64,000 nucleotides of DNA from Bacteroidota bacterium (GCA_030834125.1 JAURFW010000006.1:36461-100460); one strand, 5' to 3'. Numbered from the stretch's first letter, positions 33,601 through 36,869 are shown. Notes: a model not told the origin generated them from the letters alone. Numbers and translations: made by a program.

Positions 33601-35366
33601 ATAAACTGGTTGATTGTCAGGGAGGGGATAATGGAGAATTGGAAGTTTCAGCTAGCGGTGGTAATGGAAATTATACATACACTTGGACTCAAAAACCAAC
33701 GAATGTTATTGATAGCACGTTAACCGGACTGAGAAAAGGTATTTATTTTTTACGCGTAGAGGATGAAAAAGGTTGTTTCATAGATACATTCTATCAAGTG
33801 GATGAACGCCCTCATAATCCTGTTCAAATTCCATCGGATTCTGTTCAAATATGTGAGTTTGATACATTAAAATTAGATGCCTTTATGGTTGAAGGTGTTA
33901 ATTACAGATGGACCTTCGGAACAACTGATTTTGGATGGAGTGAAGATTCTACACTAAAAATTGCGAATCTTGATAGAACTAAAGAAGGGTATTATAAGAT
34001 CACAGCACAAGATCGATACGGATGTGAAGACGATGCCTTGGTACATGTTAAGGTTAATATTAACCCAATTGTATCCATAGTTTCTGATCCCAAAATTGGA
34101 TGTATTGGTTCAAATGTAGATTTAATTGCCAGTGGAACAGATAATTACGTTTGGTTCAGGCCAAGGTTTAACCCATTTGGTTTTGATACTTTAAGTTATG
34201 GATTCACCCATAGGATAATTAACATTCAGAAATCTGATACAGGAATTTATTTAGTTAAAGGTATTTCAGATGCAGGATGTTTTGATACCGCAATGTATAG
34301 ATTACAAGTAGGCTTAGATAGTATATCGGTTGAGCCAGATAGAGAAGTATGTGAAGGATCTTTATTGGTTTTACGTGCAAAAGGTGGCGTTCAATATTCT
34401 TGGGAAGGACCTACAGGAAATGTCGTAAATTCTCCAAATTATGTGATGAATCCGGTAACTTTAAATGACAACGGTACATTTAGAGTTACAATTTCTGATA
34501 AATGGTCTTGTACAGGAATTTACGAAACACGTGTTCGAGTTAGGCCAAAACCAATAATGACAATTGAGGATACAAAAAATGGAAGATATTGTGATGGCGA
34601 CGAATTGAAGTTGGTTGCCAATACGGATGCAGACTCAATTGATTGGATTGGTCCGGATAATCTGAATATCAGAAAAACTACAAATCTTTTATTGACATTA
34701 ACTCCTATGAATAGAACCAAACAAGGAACATATAAATTGATAGGATATTCTCAATTCGGTTGTATCGATTCAACCAATAGTTTTGTCTCTGTATTTGATA
34801 ACCCAACAGCGGATTTTGATTTAACATTAAGGTGTAAATTCCCGATTCAGAATGAATACTTTAATTTAAATAGTTCAAGTATTGATGCATGGAGGACGGA
34901 ATACTATTTTGATAATGAACTTATATCAACAAATCCAATTACAAAATATCAAACTTCTGATTTGGGTAATCACTCAATAAAATTAAGAGTTATAAATAAT
35001 GAGGGTTGTATTGATGAGAAAATCATGGATGTTGAGGTTAAAGAACCTGATTACATAGAATTGCCTAACGCATTTACCCCAAATAATGACCTAATAAATA
35101 ATGTATTAGAGCCAGTAAAAACTGATGCAATAACAAATTATAGGATGAAGGTTTATAATCGATGGGGCCAAAAAGTATGGGAAGGTTATAATGAAGGTTG
35201 GAATGGTAAAGATGATAAGGGCGATTATCATATGACCCAAGTATATGTAGTGGAAGTTGATTATTCATCATTCTGTAGTGAAGACGAATCATTGTTGACC
35301 AATCCACCGAGATTCGGAAACGAGGAAGGTGGTGCACTTAAGAAAACAGTAATTCTACTTCGTTAA
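9630..35366 (+). CDS. Giant 8,578-aa T9SS adhesin: SBBP propeller, Ig, about 72 PKD-like, SprB, CHU_C
   Basis: One uninterrupted frame of 25.7 kb. A signal peptide (hydrophobic core about 20-33, ending LFAQ) is followed by a domain I take to be the DUF7948 type (about 40-255), a seven-blade SBBP propeller (about 258-753), four Ig-like domains (about 755-1100), about 72 PKD-like domains (about 1104-7660), five SprB-type repeats (about 7663-8060), four Ig-like domains (to about 8390), a PKD-like remnant and a CHU_C type B secretion domain (about 8475-8578; LPNAFTPNNDLINNV). It should be exported by T9SS and anchored at the surface as a very long adhesin or motility fibre; the PorP/SprF protein at 6637 is the nearest candidate partner. 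Two starts are possible: ATG 9630, or ATG 9654 (MGKSFLNGYRS), which gives a more usual signal peptide and a short leader. Frame integrity and domain order are seen directly; the role is inferred. Confidence 0.93.
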   Translation: MTKLLKRFMGKSFLNGYRSIAFLLMILFNVTFSEIQLFAQGFIENQGQYHNQDNLPVPHVKYVGRNNQGLQIQLRENGFSYELLGLKKAEKGEKNSTIDISRVDIDFLNSNENIEIISENGLLTQTNYYLTGRRIEGVSTFEKVIYKNVWDNIDVVFYSDQNSRNGFKYEFLLHPAALISNIQFKINGSNNWEINEDGDILTLHTDQGIVEDLLPYSYENSNEGIEIPIEIHWQKNGDVLDLTAENDIITKETVIDPDPTLIWGTFYGGSSSQEGTSVSIDSKGNPVFCGWTTSSSLATSGVYKTSYQGNTDAFVFKMKREGGTSGRIWMTYFGGANEDFVNSNDHDSSDNVYLTGVTSSDSLGYNSQTNYSVNFGYQDAFVARLTSTGKLDWFNYLGDTLNDIGLDIDVCGGLVHVVGYSEDAKRSGGAAPYLVPKSLGTSQGNSTYQGQEDAFYMQLDTNGSILKGFLFGGTSYDAFQSIYASKNNKIAILGATRSTSNISNISGSSKSSNSDADAMVVYIDTSATISWSRYYGGSGNENFYRDASGKDIAVKGGIVINSFGEVLITGTTYSSGIQQLSASSICHKTYLNDGSVTGVSDAYLGKFSNSGALQWSTYYGGKSSEIGRSIAIDDRNYVYIIGQTESENSSSVFGGAFTANNIIATKDALQAPSLIYGQEGFVAKFKDSGIRVWGTYIAGNKGEDLFDISRGLDGDLFIAGRTNSTSASNLPLRNSYQSSLTGSIDGYFLRLNYCKKFLVAKSNVPCVGDSLMLYSNIDSSKFQSVPNSYTVNWGFQFPSTYNVNWYKPNGLPLSQDQNTSIKVTSADTGKYKVIVENEFGCLDTAEVNVSKINELPNVQISTTNYCQWDTISFTGNSNKTLNTQYKWKGPGGWTATGKSVFRFPARKGVNDGEYILSTTDTNGCKNADTVNITFGPEVSVSSNSPVCPGSTITLTATGKNISNSTWSGPNSFADTGLAISINNASTVNEGNYTAIIEDLNGCKDTIITAVSLRSLDQINLNAPTRICVGQLLKITSNLTGSQGNTNASFLWTLPNNGRTTKRDSNILEFTNAVSADSGRYNLRVTDANGCFIDTHVNIAVEPLPSLSFNISSTPQCLKNNSITISQTISNSPTYYYKINGTTWTSQNPGTISFANAGTYPVKLIGVSQFGCKDSLTKNIVIHPMPNSQFSVNNDSQCKNNNNFIFTDQTTSQKKYSVKWIFGDGSTSTTKQTNTPHSYTLAGNYTVKLVTVTTDGCRDTSEKQINVKSVPEVQLTIDNSVLCYNNGSHVFNYDGSSSQKVLNIDSFYWDFGTNATPRYDSSSQPSVRYSQAGNYTAQLIIVDANGCKDTATISNTVKPDPEAKIFTSTVQLSQCLSANQFSLEADTTTGIDSILSYNWTLSTSLYSVISSRTTPALSSSKITVRFNNIGVYKATLLINDSNGCNDTSSVFLTVKGNPNASINVATTIPSTQCLNTNSFDFTSSITNNGLSTSGTYNWSFSGGNVGNYSDSAKPKKVSYSSIGTKKVTLIFTDSVNKCHDTDVINILVLGNPHALVTIDSSNNCFSGNEIIFESSSTSIDGIKSYQWNFDTTSSNQYGANPSSSNADSVSVSYSSFGIKSYRLIIQDSNSCTDTLRGQLRIKNNPVISGITINDTSQCLGTQSNTTSFNFTPSISWVKSASTYRWSFDSLNNPITSSKRYSALANPTAIKYNSSGSKIVLLIAQDQNGCTDTAVTTVNIYNNPVAIIGLAENDTQCFNNQVFNFSSNSTTSGSGNSITNYLWDFGSDTNFVTPSLTNNNIKVSFNKVQSHTVKLRVTDSRGCFHDTLTTIQILGNPVSIIQNILNDEQCLKGNSFSLEANSTGVSSGSLNSSGYTWIIDSINGTKLSSKTAGPHNVTYSATGKKIIGLVSADANGCVDTTWTSVTVLSHPDISQISKSTSSYCVNQNSISFSASSITWASTTAGSYSWKFNGATPSSSTSSNPSNIKFNSSGTKTVQLIVTDSNGCEDTSQTNVIIKPIPLISYTIDSSNQCVNNNSIIFTSNSTNSSGSSAGLTTNWNFGSSQGASISSSSSASVTNIYSNSGRKTARLVVFESGCSDTADVSVIIRDVPVFDSVKITSSDEQCLDLNKFSFQPNIVWVDGSNNHFWHLDSSNTTKTTNTPYSTSAIPANIVYSSSGTKQIYYIFTDLNGCSDTQNIQVKVFDNPTAVINSTNGVNQCFNQQSFSFNASNSTTASGSGPINSYNWSTSSSATISPNSSSNSVSVNYPNTGTYSLKLTITDSKGCKDDSTISITLKESPNSDFALSQNDTQCLSGNSFTFTATSVSNAGLNSSGYKWIVDSINNVTLSGTGAGPYNYSYSNAGDYIVGLVSTSSNGCKDTVWKRIVVLSNPSITASVTSSALQCLNGNNFSFSSNATNTNSYYWDFSWNNGTKTSTLANPSNISFSSSGVKSIGVIATSNNGCKDTALLNVTVTNSPNASFTIDSSLNCITNNEIDVLATSANGTGVSGSLTHQWNFYSSTTGANKSSSSKTRDTVSYSTTGSKRIKITTTDANGCTDTAIGFVRILGQPTLNSVSSNVSSQCIDSLGLKPNNFILSSSINWVSGGGSHYWVLDSVTSGSSSATPVSSSSSNPSVSYSTPGLKTIYYQYTDANGCFGSSSIQVRVHGLPTASISVNNNSQCLNNQNFVVDLTSTSVSSHDWTFASANNVQLTNSNTKAKVNYSSAGTYSGKIWIKDLNGCVDDSIFNLIVKKIPTADISSNPLKSCLRGNSFTLSNASSGVGTNTLNSTGYTWFIDSLNGLTYTGTGATTSSNKIISYTTTGTKTIGLAVTDQNGCKDTSWTSIEVLDHPVINSIASNANSSCLNSNSFNYTATVNWVSLNTNQRSYSWDKDYNSSLGHNQTSSNDTLSGIIYSSTGGKTIQLIVTDSNGCKDTAQKVVQVLPLPNASYSIDSSSNCLAYNQIVFTDNSTKATGSINNPNIKWSFYQSSTGSNINTSTSSNPSVKYSSVGQKAFELVAIDADNGCKDTISGVVRIKSMPIANVSLDTNELCLNGNSFNINPNFTWVIGSSSNYTWYFDSSNTGANKNTSTVLKPTVSYNQIGSKTVTLVYQDLNGCKDTNSISLNVWGHPTAIIDLNTNDSQCLQGNIFNFDASNSTPKTGASAVTSYYWFLDGNASSTDVTPAVFNSSNPDSVVYQSNGRKIATLVITDLNGCKDTLQDTVWINPKPYAQLNIDSISQCLKSNIFNFQANGSSSVTNSSIKTYSWSFGTDSRISDTSGILLDTLYGVTYSTSGEKVVNLTIEDINGCIDTFETKIEVFAHPTSVITVNSSQQCFENQLFTFNSSNSLGATSNSITGYSWNFGQNAKRNGTSITTSSQTSVSNIKFDSLGYDTVSLVVIDGNGCKDTSSQSIRLKPSPTAVWSANQYVQCLQGNSFDFDAINSQPVNGSTINKITWNFGSNSTPDSSSGVNPTGISYSTSGIKFITAYVYDINGCIGKFRDTVNVLNNPSASWSTVDTIQCISKNSFDFVSTSTSSALSKIVKYKWSFPSNANKTVDSTKDVYNIKFTDTGYQNVVLIVIDSLGCIDTFNKTVSILDNPRAVITVAPKSSQCLQGNSFTFSGSSSSSAGNSSVQGYDWSFGKNSSPASATNSAPSSVTYSDSGWKTISLIVSDVNGCADTTTKKVYISPKPEAIWVADVSDMCLWDHSFNFSSRGSKGVNGAAVSSYKWSFGAGSNTTSSTLDSVSGIKFNSIGKKTVTLTVTDQNGCEDTFTSTVLVKPHPIASFMVTNDSQCLQGNSYTFTSTSSQSTTNSTLTGFNWKFGNTSSPSTSSNANPSGIKYSSQGTKSVELIVTDDNGCTDTTTNTLLVRPKPFAIWTTADTNQCLSSNSFEFDASSSQPVGSSVIESITWDFGSNSGANYNTDSGKVVQVNYSTYGVKTINVTVLDTNGCIDTFLSTIEIFQMPNAVISVNDSDQCFKNQQFNYSSASSSSGSGASIEYYNWILPSNASITSANSSSISNVSYSTNGSKTTQLIIRDDHGCYDTSEINVEVFANPVTNFTSNKINQCLDSNLFNFSSQITKPSGSGIILYSWTFDDSVSQSISTAKNPSNIIFSDTGSKNVRLIVQDSNSCYDTITKQVRVLGLPHAEWSVDSSWLCLRGNEFNFNKSKSTGVSGNSITLYRWSFGANSTPSSGSGSSVQQVNYSTAGTKTITLTVLDDNGCQDTFTSFIEVRQHPNAELTISSTQDTQCLRGNSTQFVSTGTSASSGASSISSYSWDFDLNNSPKTANPSSSTSNSTSISVIYQSVGTKNARLIIKDNNGCYDTALQTIEILEHPMAKWVTTDDRQCLNDNSFTFNTTGSSSSTSSSVKNYSWTFGNNASPANTTSTNNAISGVTYSNYGVKNIRLVVLDINGCTDTFTNTVEVYDNPISRIVTPINIQCNVGHTFDFIATNSTAGNGQKISGYKWNFGSGSNSNSTITDTVTNVTFSSTGKKTILLTVTDTTGCSDTSSVLVEVKKNPSANWTVNNDTQCLVGNSFNFSTSNSVAISTFTKFTWDFGGAISNSQQNAINPSGIKYASAGVKNIRLIVEDKNACTDTFESRIWVLPNPEALISSINPDSSCLRGNSWNFNGTTSTSNSGLGINSYSWDLSVSVSSSIASSSSPTNIKYSTSGIKDIKLIVRDVNGCYDTTSTAIKINAHPIAKIVVNTADQCQRGHSFNFSSGTSVKATTSITKYEWDLGNGAQQTATSGSSQSNISYSSTGSREIRVVAFDANGCTDTIKKTITVLEHPIAVANVDDDDQCLTGNAFRFNADSSDAVSGSTLNNYKWTFHSSATQTSSIGNSVVSGVTYKTIGTKGNQLIVFDANGCSDTTTIDVDVRDMPIAGIDILDSIQCFASNDFDFASTSIAGNNSSIVKYEWKFDLDNNEYYANSNSRSGSNIYGVNYDSTGLFKLRLIVTNNHGCIDSVDSKLYVEENPTARIAILSADTQCLTENNYNFSGISSSAATGSKLIKYQWDFGTGANPKTGTGSRINNVHYTNTNAGLKNIKLTVTDTNGCVHDTVVQVLVKENPTAIVRISSNDSMCLRGNEFTFNHSSNASSGSSISSVKWDFGNQATPATSTSDTQSVSYLIAETKNVRFIVYDANGCTDTSLLNPVVKAHPTSDIQISAIDEQCLRGNKFTFDGTGTVASVTNSSITSYSWSLGGGLKNSVNTSSSKISNVIYTSASNRDITLIVKDANGCYDTLTERISVKPHPVASWNVNDNDQCLNFQSFDFTQTATATSGSKISYYRWEFDNTSSQGTTQGSNLTSLKNVDYTTIGTKTVKLIVSDSNGCKDTFSNVVEVRDIPIPRITMSPNGSDTMCYDVNSFTFNSSTSSAGTNSSISSRKWDFDLNGNQSTPATSTSSGNSVTYDTAGTFRARLIVNNTFGCSDTVYKNITVLDNPKGDWTTQSFTQCLNENIFDFNTQNTKSTFGSSIFKWSWDFGTGATYNSNEASQSNPKKIKYTGAGIKDVTLIITDANGCTDTLTKNIRIRNNPEAIISMASSSDDSLCLRGNSFDFANSSKAAVSSQIQSYEWNFGNNVTPSTSSAQNPSNIRYSTTGNKSVRFVVKDTNTCNDTAYLVINVKPHPIANIYFNDSVQCLRGNDFEIYPNITWATSARRFIWDSLGSSSISNTPIIRTTANAVKTSYTSLGKQYVTFIAEDKNGCFDTITRSLEILEHPVAAWTVNDSNQCKKQNEFTFNSTSTGVNTLTTYLWNFGNGTQPKTSNKQTPNSVIYDTLGFNWVTLRVQDANGCWDTFRNQIEIKDNPIAKISINQDTQCLQTNSFNFGSSNTGAGSQSTIKNYNWIFSGSSNYSSSSADSITGVKYSSSGNYNVKLIIENVDGCKDTMVETIVVAPNPYAEWTVNQNTQCKNENFFNFRSTNSLANTNSSIVSYKWNFGTNSNPLTSTSADVDSVRYSSSGNKTVTLTITDLNGCKDTFTSIVNVLQNPIAEINNIQTELCFRGHTFNFKPSTKTTQATGSALKSHYWKFGSKASISTSDSAVVNNVTYSTFGNYSAIYTVTDSNGCTHTHQIPLTVKAHPSADFRIADSSQCFRSNKFSVNSSSYSNDVLGTRANIKNTIWDFDLASPNTASPSVSYASDLNNIIYNKIGVKTIRLIIEDKNGCTDTMDRNIHVKEHPIATIENSSNSSQCKYLNSFDLNASKSTAVNKSQLDSFYWSLGSGSSPQNSINDSVNNLTYSTAGTKTIQLIVKDKNECSDTTKLNVVIYESPVAQITVNNDTQCYKIQNFNFESDDTKSTNSSIVQYSWRFAPDGNPSTGNSKRVNNVKFANYGEKNITLVVRNAAGCIDSISRKVRVEEEPIAKWTANHLDDCFRDNEFNFSGTSSSPASGSYLVAYNWDFGDKSFPNSAITSNYNGVKYSALGYKDIILTVTDVNGCSDTFKSQIFIKNHPVARWTVNSGTQCFQENKFTYSANSSSAVNSSQLVKYEWDFSSDNTANPNKAFGANPTSVTYSDTGLKSVRLIIKDTNGCYDSIISTIRILPNPVAGWIVNNDDQCFDDNKFSFDALNYSSPTKNSKLVAYNWKLGSFSSPSTSSSINPSNVTYSYHGYKTITLTVTDSNTCTDTFTSVVRVREKPDAFWSVNQVAQCLNNHTFTFTSNGSTPLSGSKLVAWKWDFGLDANPRIDTTAQPQDVKYSSHGYKTVTLTVTDLNGCTDTFTSQIEVQPRPRPDFITNGDSQCLYQNRYVFTNKSTLAFGNMTYTWHFGDSSSKVNAKDTFHIYGSEGVYSVKLIASTNQGCTDSITKPIRVMPMPKPKYAVASNCSNGSTVGFANGSSIASGTLKYFWNFGSGGFTSTQQSPYFTYNQSGDYRVTLRATSDFGCIDSFVDTITVYDRIQAGIDVKTSQCGNDTAFQFKSISQYSTGNQLKYFWDFGDSTTSNKQNPTKSYNTYGQFKVQLIIEGNGGCRDTSYETINIYNRPTAGFVQKDTCTLGLNMQFTNTSYVNNDVMYYEWDFGNGKTSNLKDPKSQYDTGGVYQVILRVTTSNGCFDSTVQSVKAYPKPIVRFKVDRDRQCGSGNLFVFTDSTIQYGTQTKFNWNFGDGIFSNQQNVRHTYTNYGKYSVVLRATNIYGCADEDSLKVEVISKPDAGFDFKDTCDGYPIHFSNTTIDTTDFVKYEWLLESGITSNKRDPKHLFNSSGIRNVCLIADNGIGTCQDTICQKVEVYSVPNAMFTPSSNNQCGQNKAIVFTNKSTIDSGSLTYEWSFGDSVGSTDKDPSHTYGQPGFYQVKLVAISDKGCKDSIGSTATQIRIREQPEISFDVKDSCFGGTIQFTNTTNNTQNMWLTTKWDMGDGSVVYKDTFRHYYGSPGKFKVQLTMVLNNNCVDSFAKYVTIFPTPNPRLINNNSGLSVCQGSSSFTFHDSSSISDNSYLRSTWITSKGDTQILSKQDSFSTSFPNAGKYWVYLYSTSNRGCTTKDSSTIEIYPEPTADFQVNDYDQCLVNNRFSFNSLSKIPLGGGSLTHEWSFGNNVNAVTDTSITYTKPGTYLVTYKVISSYGCYDVKDTWVRVYEMPESNFNVNNWNQCLSSNKFDFVNNSTIPTGNGSLKYAWEFSPSDIDSSMSPSRSYSGTGAFPVLLRAISSFGCVDDTLQYVNVLQNPDTPTVRILDAIACHGMTGRLEILATGGSGPYTYSWNGASFSPTNYITSAPAGNYQLTIRDDNGCESSGTYYFDEPDPLLVTASLDSNAICYNSSTGGASVKGISGGTSPYRYVWTKGTNQYFGSKLTKMPAGTYYLVATDNNGCVDSASVTINQPLQVQASYKVLKDIKCFDSTGKIAITAWGGTPYPGDRYTYYWDGDMMDGGNVKDNLKAGVHTVEVRDQNFCISQRLNIQLLQPTPIQFVLDSSIDVRCDGEINGKAFVTVFGGTPDYKYRWYKNDNFYAAGMPLIGADKGEYKLMVTDKNQCPDTMDIPVTIEEPDPLVIFNTINKLVDCQGGDNGELEVSASGGNGNYTYTWTQKPTNVIDSTLTGLRKGIYFLRVEDEKGCFIDTFYQVDERPHNPVQIPSDSVQICEFDTLKLDAFMVEGVNYRWTFGTTDFGWSEDSTLKIANLDRTKEGYYKITAQDRYGCEDDALVHVKVNINPIVSIVSDPKIGCIGSNVDLIASGTDNYVWFRPRFNPFGFDTLSYGFTHRIINIQKSDTGIYLVKGISDAGCFDTAMYRLQVGLDSISVEPDREVCEGSLLVLRAKGGVQYSWEGPTGNVVNSPNYVMNPVTLNDNGTFRVTISDKWSCTGIYETRVRVRPKPIMTIEDTKNGRYCDGDELKLVANTDADSIDWIGPDNLNIRKTTNLLLTLTPMNRTKQGTYKLIGYSQFGCIDSTNSFVSVFDNPTADFDLTLRCKFPIQNEYFNLNSSSIDAWRTEYYFDNELISTNPITKYQTSDLGNHSIKLRVINNEGCIDEKIMDVEVKEPDYIELPNAFTPNNDLINNVLEPVKTDAITNYRMKVYNRWGQKVWEGYNEGWNGKDDKGDYHMTQVYVVEVDYSSFCSEDESLLTNPPRFGNEEGGALKKTVILLR
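10405..11893 (+). repeat. Seven-blade SBBP beta-propeller region of the giant adhesin
   Basis: Seven blade-like units by eye, each with a W.TY.GG.. strand, a D..GN.Y..G.T turn and an S-rich end: WGTFYGGSSSQEG, WMTYFGGANEDF, WFNYLGDTLNDI, KGFLFGGTSYDAF, WSRYYGGSGNENF, WSTYYGGKSSEIG, WGTYIAGNKGED. Seven is a common blade number for a closed propeller. Being N-terminal, it would be the cell-distal head of a C-terminally anchored fibre. Confidence 0.75.
12938..32615 (+). repeat. Tandem array of about 72 PKD-like domains
   Basis: About 72 consecutive domains by hand count, averaging near 91 residues. Each has a head motif around a cysteine (typically QCL.GNSF.F), a central Y.W.FG, a V.YS..G.K...L.V.D strand and a tail cysteine (NGC.DT), followed by a linker ending in P. 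I saw both cysteines in every unit. The final ten (from about 30081) are often shorter and carry the more canonical WDFGDG core. Confidence 0.85.
14284..29586 (+). repeat. Five-domain higher-order repeat, period about 1.39 kb
   Basis: Domains five apart resemble each other more than their neighbours. Numbering PKD-like domains from the first, head-cysteine codons of domains 6, 11, 16, 21, 26, 31, 36, 41, 46, 51, 56 and 61 lie at 14316, 15720, 17091, 18495, 19914, 21279, 22671, 24036, 25431, 26832, 28215 and 29586: steps of 1365-1419 bases. Markers include a linker ending HP after domains 9, 19, 24, 29, 34, 39, 44, 49 and 54; CLRGN-type heads without the usual Gln in 19, 34, 39, 44 and 49; and xxGC tails instead of NGC in 27, 32, 37, 42, 47, 52 and 57. 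Confidence 0.8.
32617..33815 (+). repeat. Five SprB-type repeats near the C-terminus of the giant adhesin
   Basis: Five units with the heads ACHGMTGR, ICYNSSTGG, KCFDSTGK, RCDGEINGK and DCQGGDNGE, each followed by GG..PY.Y.W and a D..GC element. They are the same family as those in the 2,007-aa adhesin, here between the PKD array and four Ig-like domains. Confidence 0.8.
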
Positions 35367-35375
35367 ATATTTCTA

Positions 35376-35903
35376 ATGAGTATACTAAGGCAAACTATAG
35401 CCATAATATTGGTTTTAAATACTGGAGTATACTCTCTGTATGCTCAGTTATTTACAGAAGATATTGCTTCTGTAGATATGTCCGTTGGAGCGATTTATTT
35501 GCCGGAATATGGTATTAATAATATTCAACCTTCAATATCAGTAAATGCAACTATAGCAGGAAATTTATATCTTGGAGCTAGTGCAATAAGATTTACAGAT
35601 GCGTTATTCAATGCTGGGTATCATATTATCAATAGCGAAAGGGCAATGTTAACTCTTGGTTATGAACGTTTTGACTTTTTTGAAGATCAATTAAAAGCCC
35701 AAGGTTTATTTGCTCAGTTGCAAGTATTTAGTGAAACGGATTTTACGTTTCTTAGACTTAAGAGTTCATACATACTTCATGCAAGAGAAACTTGGACACC
35801 ACCGTTAACAGTTCAATTAGAAATTGGTGTTCGTTTCGATACCGGAATTGGTGGTTTTGGACGAGGATATTCCAGGGGGTCTGAAAGTTGGTTCCCCATA
35901 TAA
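35376..35903 (+). CDS. Small secreted beta-barrel-like protein, unknown function
   Basis: A 175-aa protein with a signal peptide (hydrophobic residues 8-20, ending VYSLYAQ). The rest is strand-rich with alternating polar and hydrophobic residues and G-rich turns (SVNATIAGNLYLGASAI, MLTLGYERF), like a small outer-membrane barrel. It starts 9 bases after the giant adhesin stop and ends at a strong terminator, so it is almost certainly co-transcribed with the giant gene and may help its export, anchoring or assembly. It lacks the PorP/SprF opening motif and is about half that family's length. I do not recognise the family. Confidence 0.7.
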   Translation: MSILRQTIAIILVLNTGVYSLYAQLFTEDIASVDMSVGAIYLPEYGINNIQPSISVNATIAGNLYLGASAIRFTDALFNAGYHIINSERAMLTLGYERFDFFEDQLKAQGLFAQLQVFSETDFTFLRLKSSYILHARETWTPPLTVQLEIGVRFDTGIGGFGRGYSRGSESWFPI

Positions 35904-35935
35904 AAAAAGGCGTTGAAAAATCAACGCCTTTTTTT
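35902..35935. terminator. Bidirectional intrinsic terminator
   Basis: An 8-bp GC-rich stem (GGCGTTGA, loop AAAA, TCAACGCC) is flanked by seven A on the left and seven T on the right, so it works in both directions. It ends the giant-adhesin operon and the convergent minus-strand gene at 35948. Confidence 0.92.
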
Positions 35936-35947
35936 GTAAATTTAAGT

Positions 35948-36430
35948 CTAAGGATTAACCTTTACTCTAGTAATTCTATGCATTAGACGCGTATCAACTC
36001 TAAGGGTTAAATCTGCATTAAATGTTGTAGGGGGAAGTGTATTGGCCATTTTGTCATAAATCACAAAACACTGCTTTAAACCATTAGGTAATTCAACATC
36101 CGTTGTATACCAACCATTAGGTGGGTTACAACGTTGCACTGCGGTTGTTGGAGTAGTTGAGCCTCCAATTTGAGGACGTGTTGGCGCAACTGGACTTATG
36201 GTAACGGGTCCAGACATTGTTGCAATGGCCGGAGCTATAGCTCCAGATGCAACATTTGCAGTATTTGAAGGGTTATTAATGGTAACTTCCACTCCTGTTA
36301 GTATAATTGTTCTTCCATTATATAATGCAGGGTTGCGAGCAAACTCAGTAGCTGAAACTATTAACTGTGCTTGAGCAAAATTAAATAGTCCTACAATACC
36401 CAAAGTAAAAAGTAATAATCTTTTCATCAT
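35948..36430 (-). CDS. Small secreted protein, unknown function
   Basis: A 160-aa protein with a signal peptide ending FNFAQAQ. After cleavage, LIVSATEFARNPALYNGRTI resembles the A.....NP..Y.G..V.L.G opening of small OB-fold-like Bacteroidota proteins. A Pro/Thr/Ala-rich middle (residues about 60-100) is followed by a two-cysteine region (QRCNPPNGW and LKQCFVIYD). The first of two adjacent ATG codons was taken as start. A TACATTTG box lies 13 bases upstream. It is monocistronic, ends at a shared terminator, and has no assignable function. Confidence 0.7.
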   Translation of the reverse strand: MMKRLLLFTLGIVGLFNFAQAQLIVSATEFARNPALYNGRTIILTGVEVTINNPSNTANVASGAIAPAIATMSGPVTISPVAPTRPQIGGSTTPTTAVQRCNPPNGWYTTDVELPNGLKQCFVIYDKMANTLPPTTFNADLTLRVDTRLMHRITRVKVNP

Positions 36431-36443
36431 AGCTAATCTATTA

Positions 36444-36451
36444 CAAATGTA
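36444..36451 (-). promoter_or_regulatory. -7 box TACATTTG of the gene at 36430
   Basis: Matches TAnnTTTG on the minus strand, 13 bases before the ATG. No good -33 TTG was found at the usual spacing. Confidence 0.45.
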
Positions 36452-36468
36452 ATGCCAAAACTTACCAA

Positions 36469-36837
36469 TTAGTCTCCTGGTTGATCATTATTTGATGTAA
36501 AGTCCGGTATTTCTCTAGTTTCGGTGAAGTATTTTATTAAGTAATAAATTCCTAAAATTAACAAAAGTCCTGCTAACCCAATTTGCCATATATTTTGATT
36601 AGGAAATAGTTTATTCAGCATTAAAATTACACCAAAGCCAAAGATAACCCAAGCTACCTCACTCTTGAACTTTGTTTGAATAAGAGTTATCAAACCTATG
36701 AGCATTATCAAACTTGGGAATGATACTATAATTTCAGGAACTACTATTCCTAAAGCATGAATAAGCCATAGTACTCCAAGAATACTTAGGATAATTCCGC
36801 CGGCGAGATATGCCTTATTTCTAACATGTTGTTTCAT
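36469..36837 (-). CDS. LiaI/LiaF-like four-helix membrane protein
   Basis: A 122-aa inner-membrane protein with about four transmembrane segments (residues about 10-30, 33-52, 58-76, 83-103) and a short acidic C-terminal tail. The helix pattern with GG.IL...GVLWL and GL..LI.T resembles the membrane region of LiaF-type proteins, which in Firmicutes take part in envelope-stress sensing; in Bacteroidota such small proteins have no settled role. It lies 32 bases downstream of nhaA on the same strand but has its own TATATTTG box. The family assignment is moderate. Confidence 0.65.
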   Translation of the reverse strand: MKQHVRNKAYLAGGIILSILGVLWLIHALGIVVPEIIVSFPSLIMLIGLITLIQTKFKSEVAWVIFGFGVILMLNKLFPNQNIWQIGLAGLLLILGIYYLIKYFTETREIPDFTSNNDQPGD

Positions 36838-36851
36838 AGCTGTAATTAAAT

Positions 36852-36859
36852 CAAATATA
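36852..36859 (-). promoter_or_regulatory. -7 box TATATTTG of the LiaF-like gene
   Basis: Exact TAnnTTTG match on the minus strand, 14 bases before the ATG and just past the nhaA stop codon. No clear -33 partner is visible. Confidence 0.45.
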
Positions 36860-36869
36860 TAAAGTTAAA

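Noticed and set aside
35376..35903. A second PorP/SprF gene after the giant adhesin
   Set aside because: It is about half the family length and lacks the conserved QY..N....NPAY.G opening.
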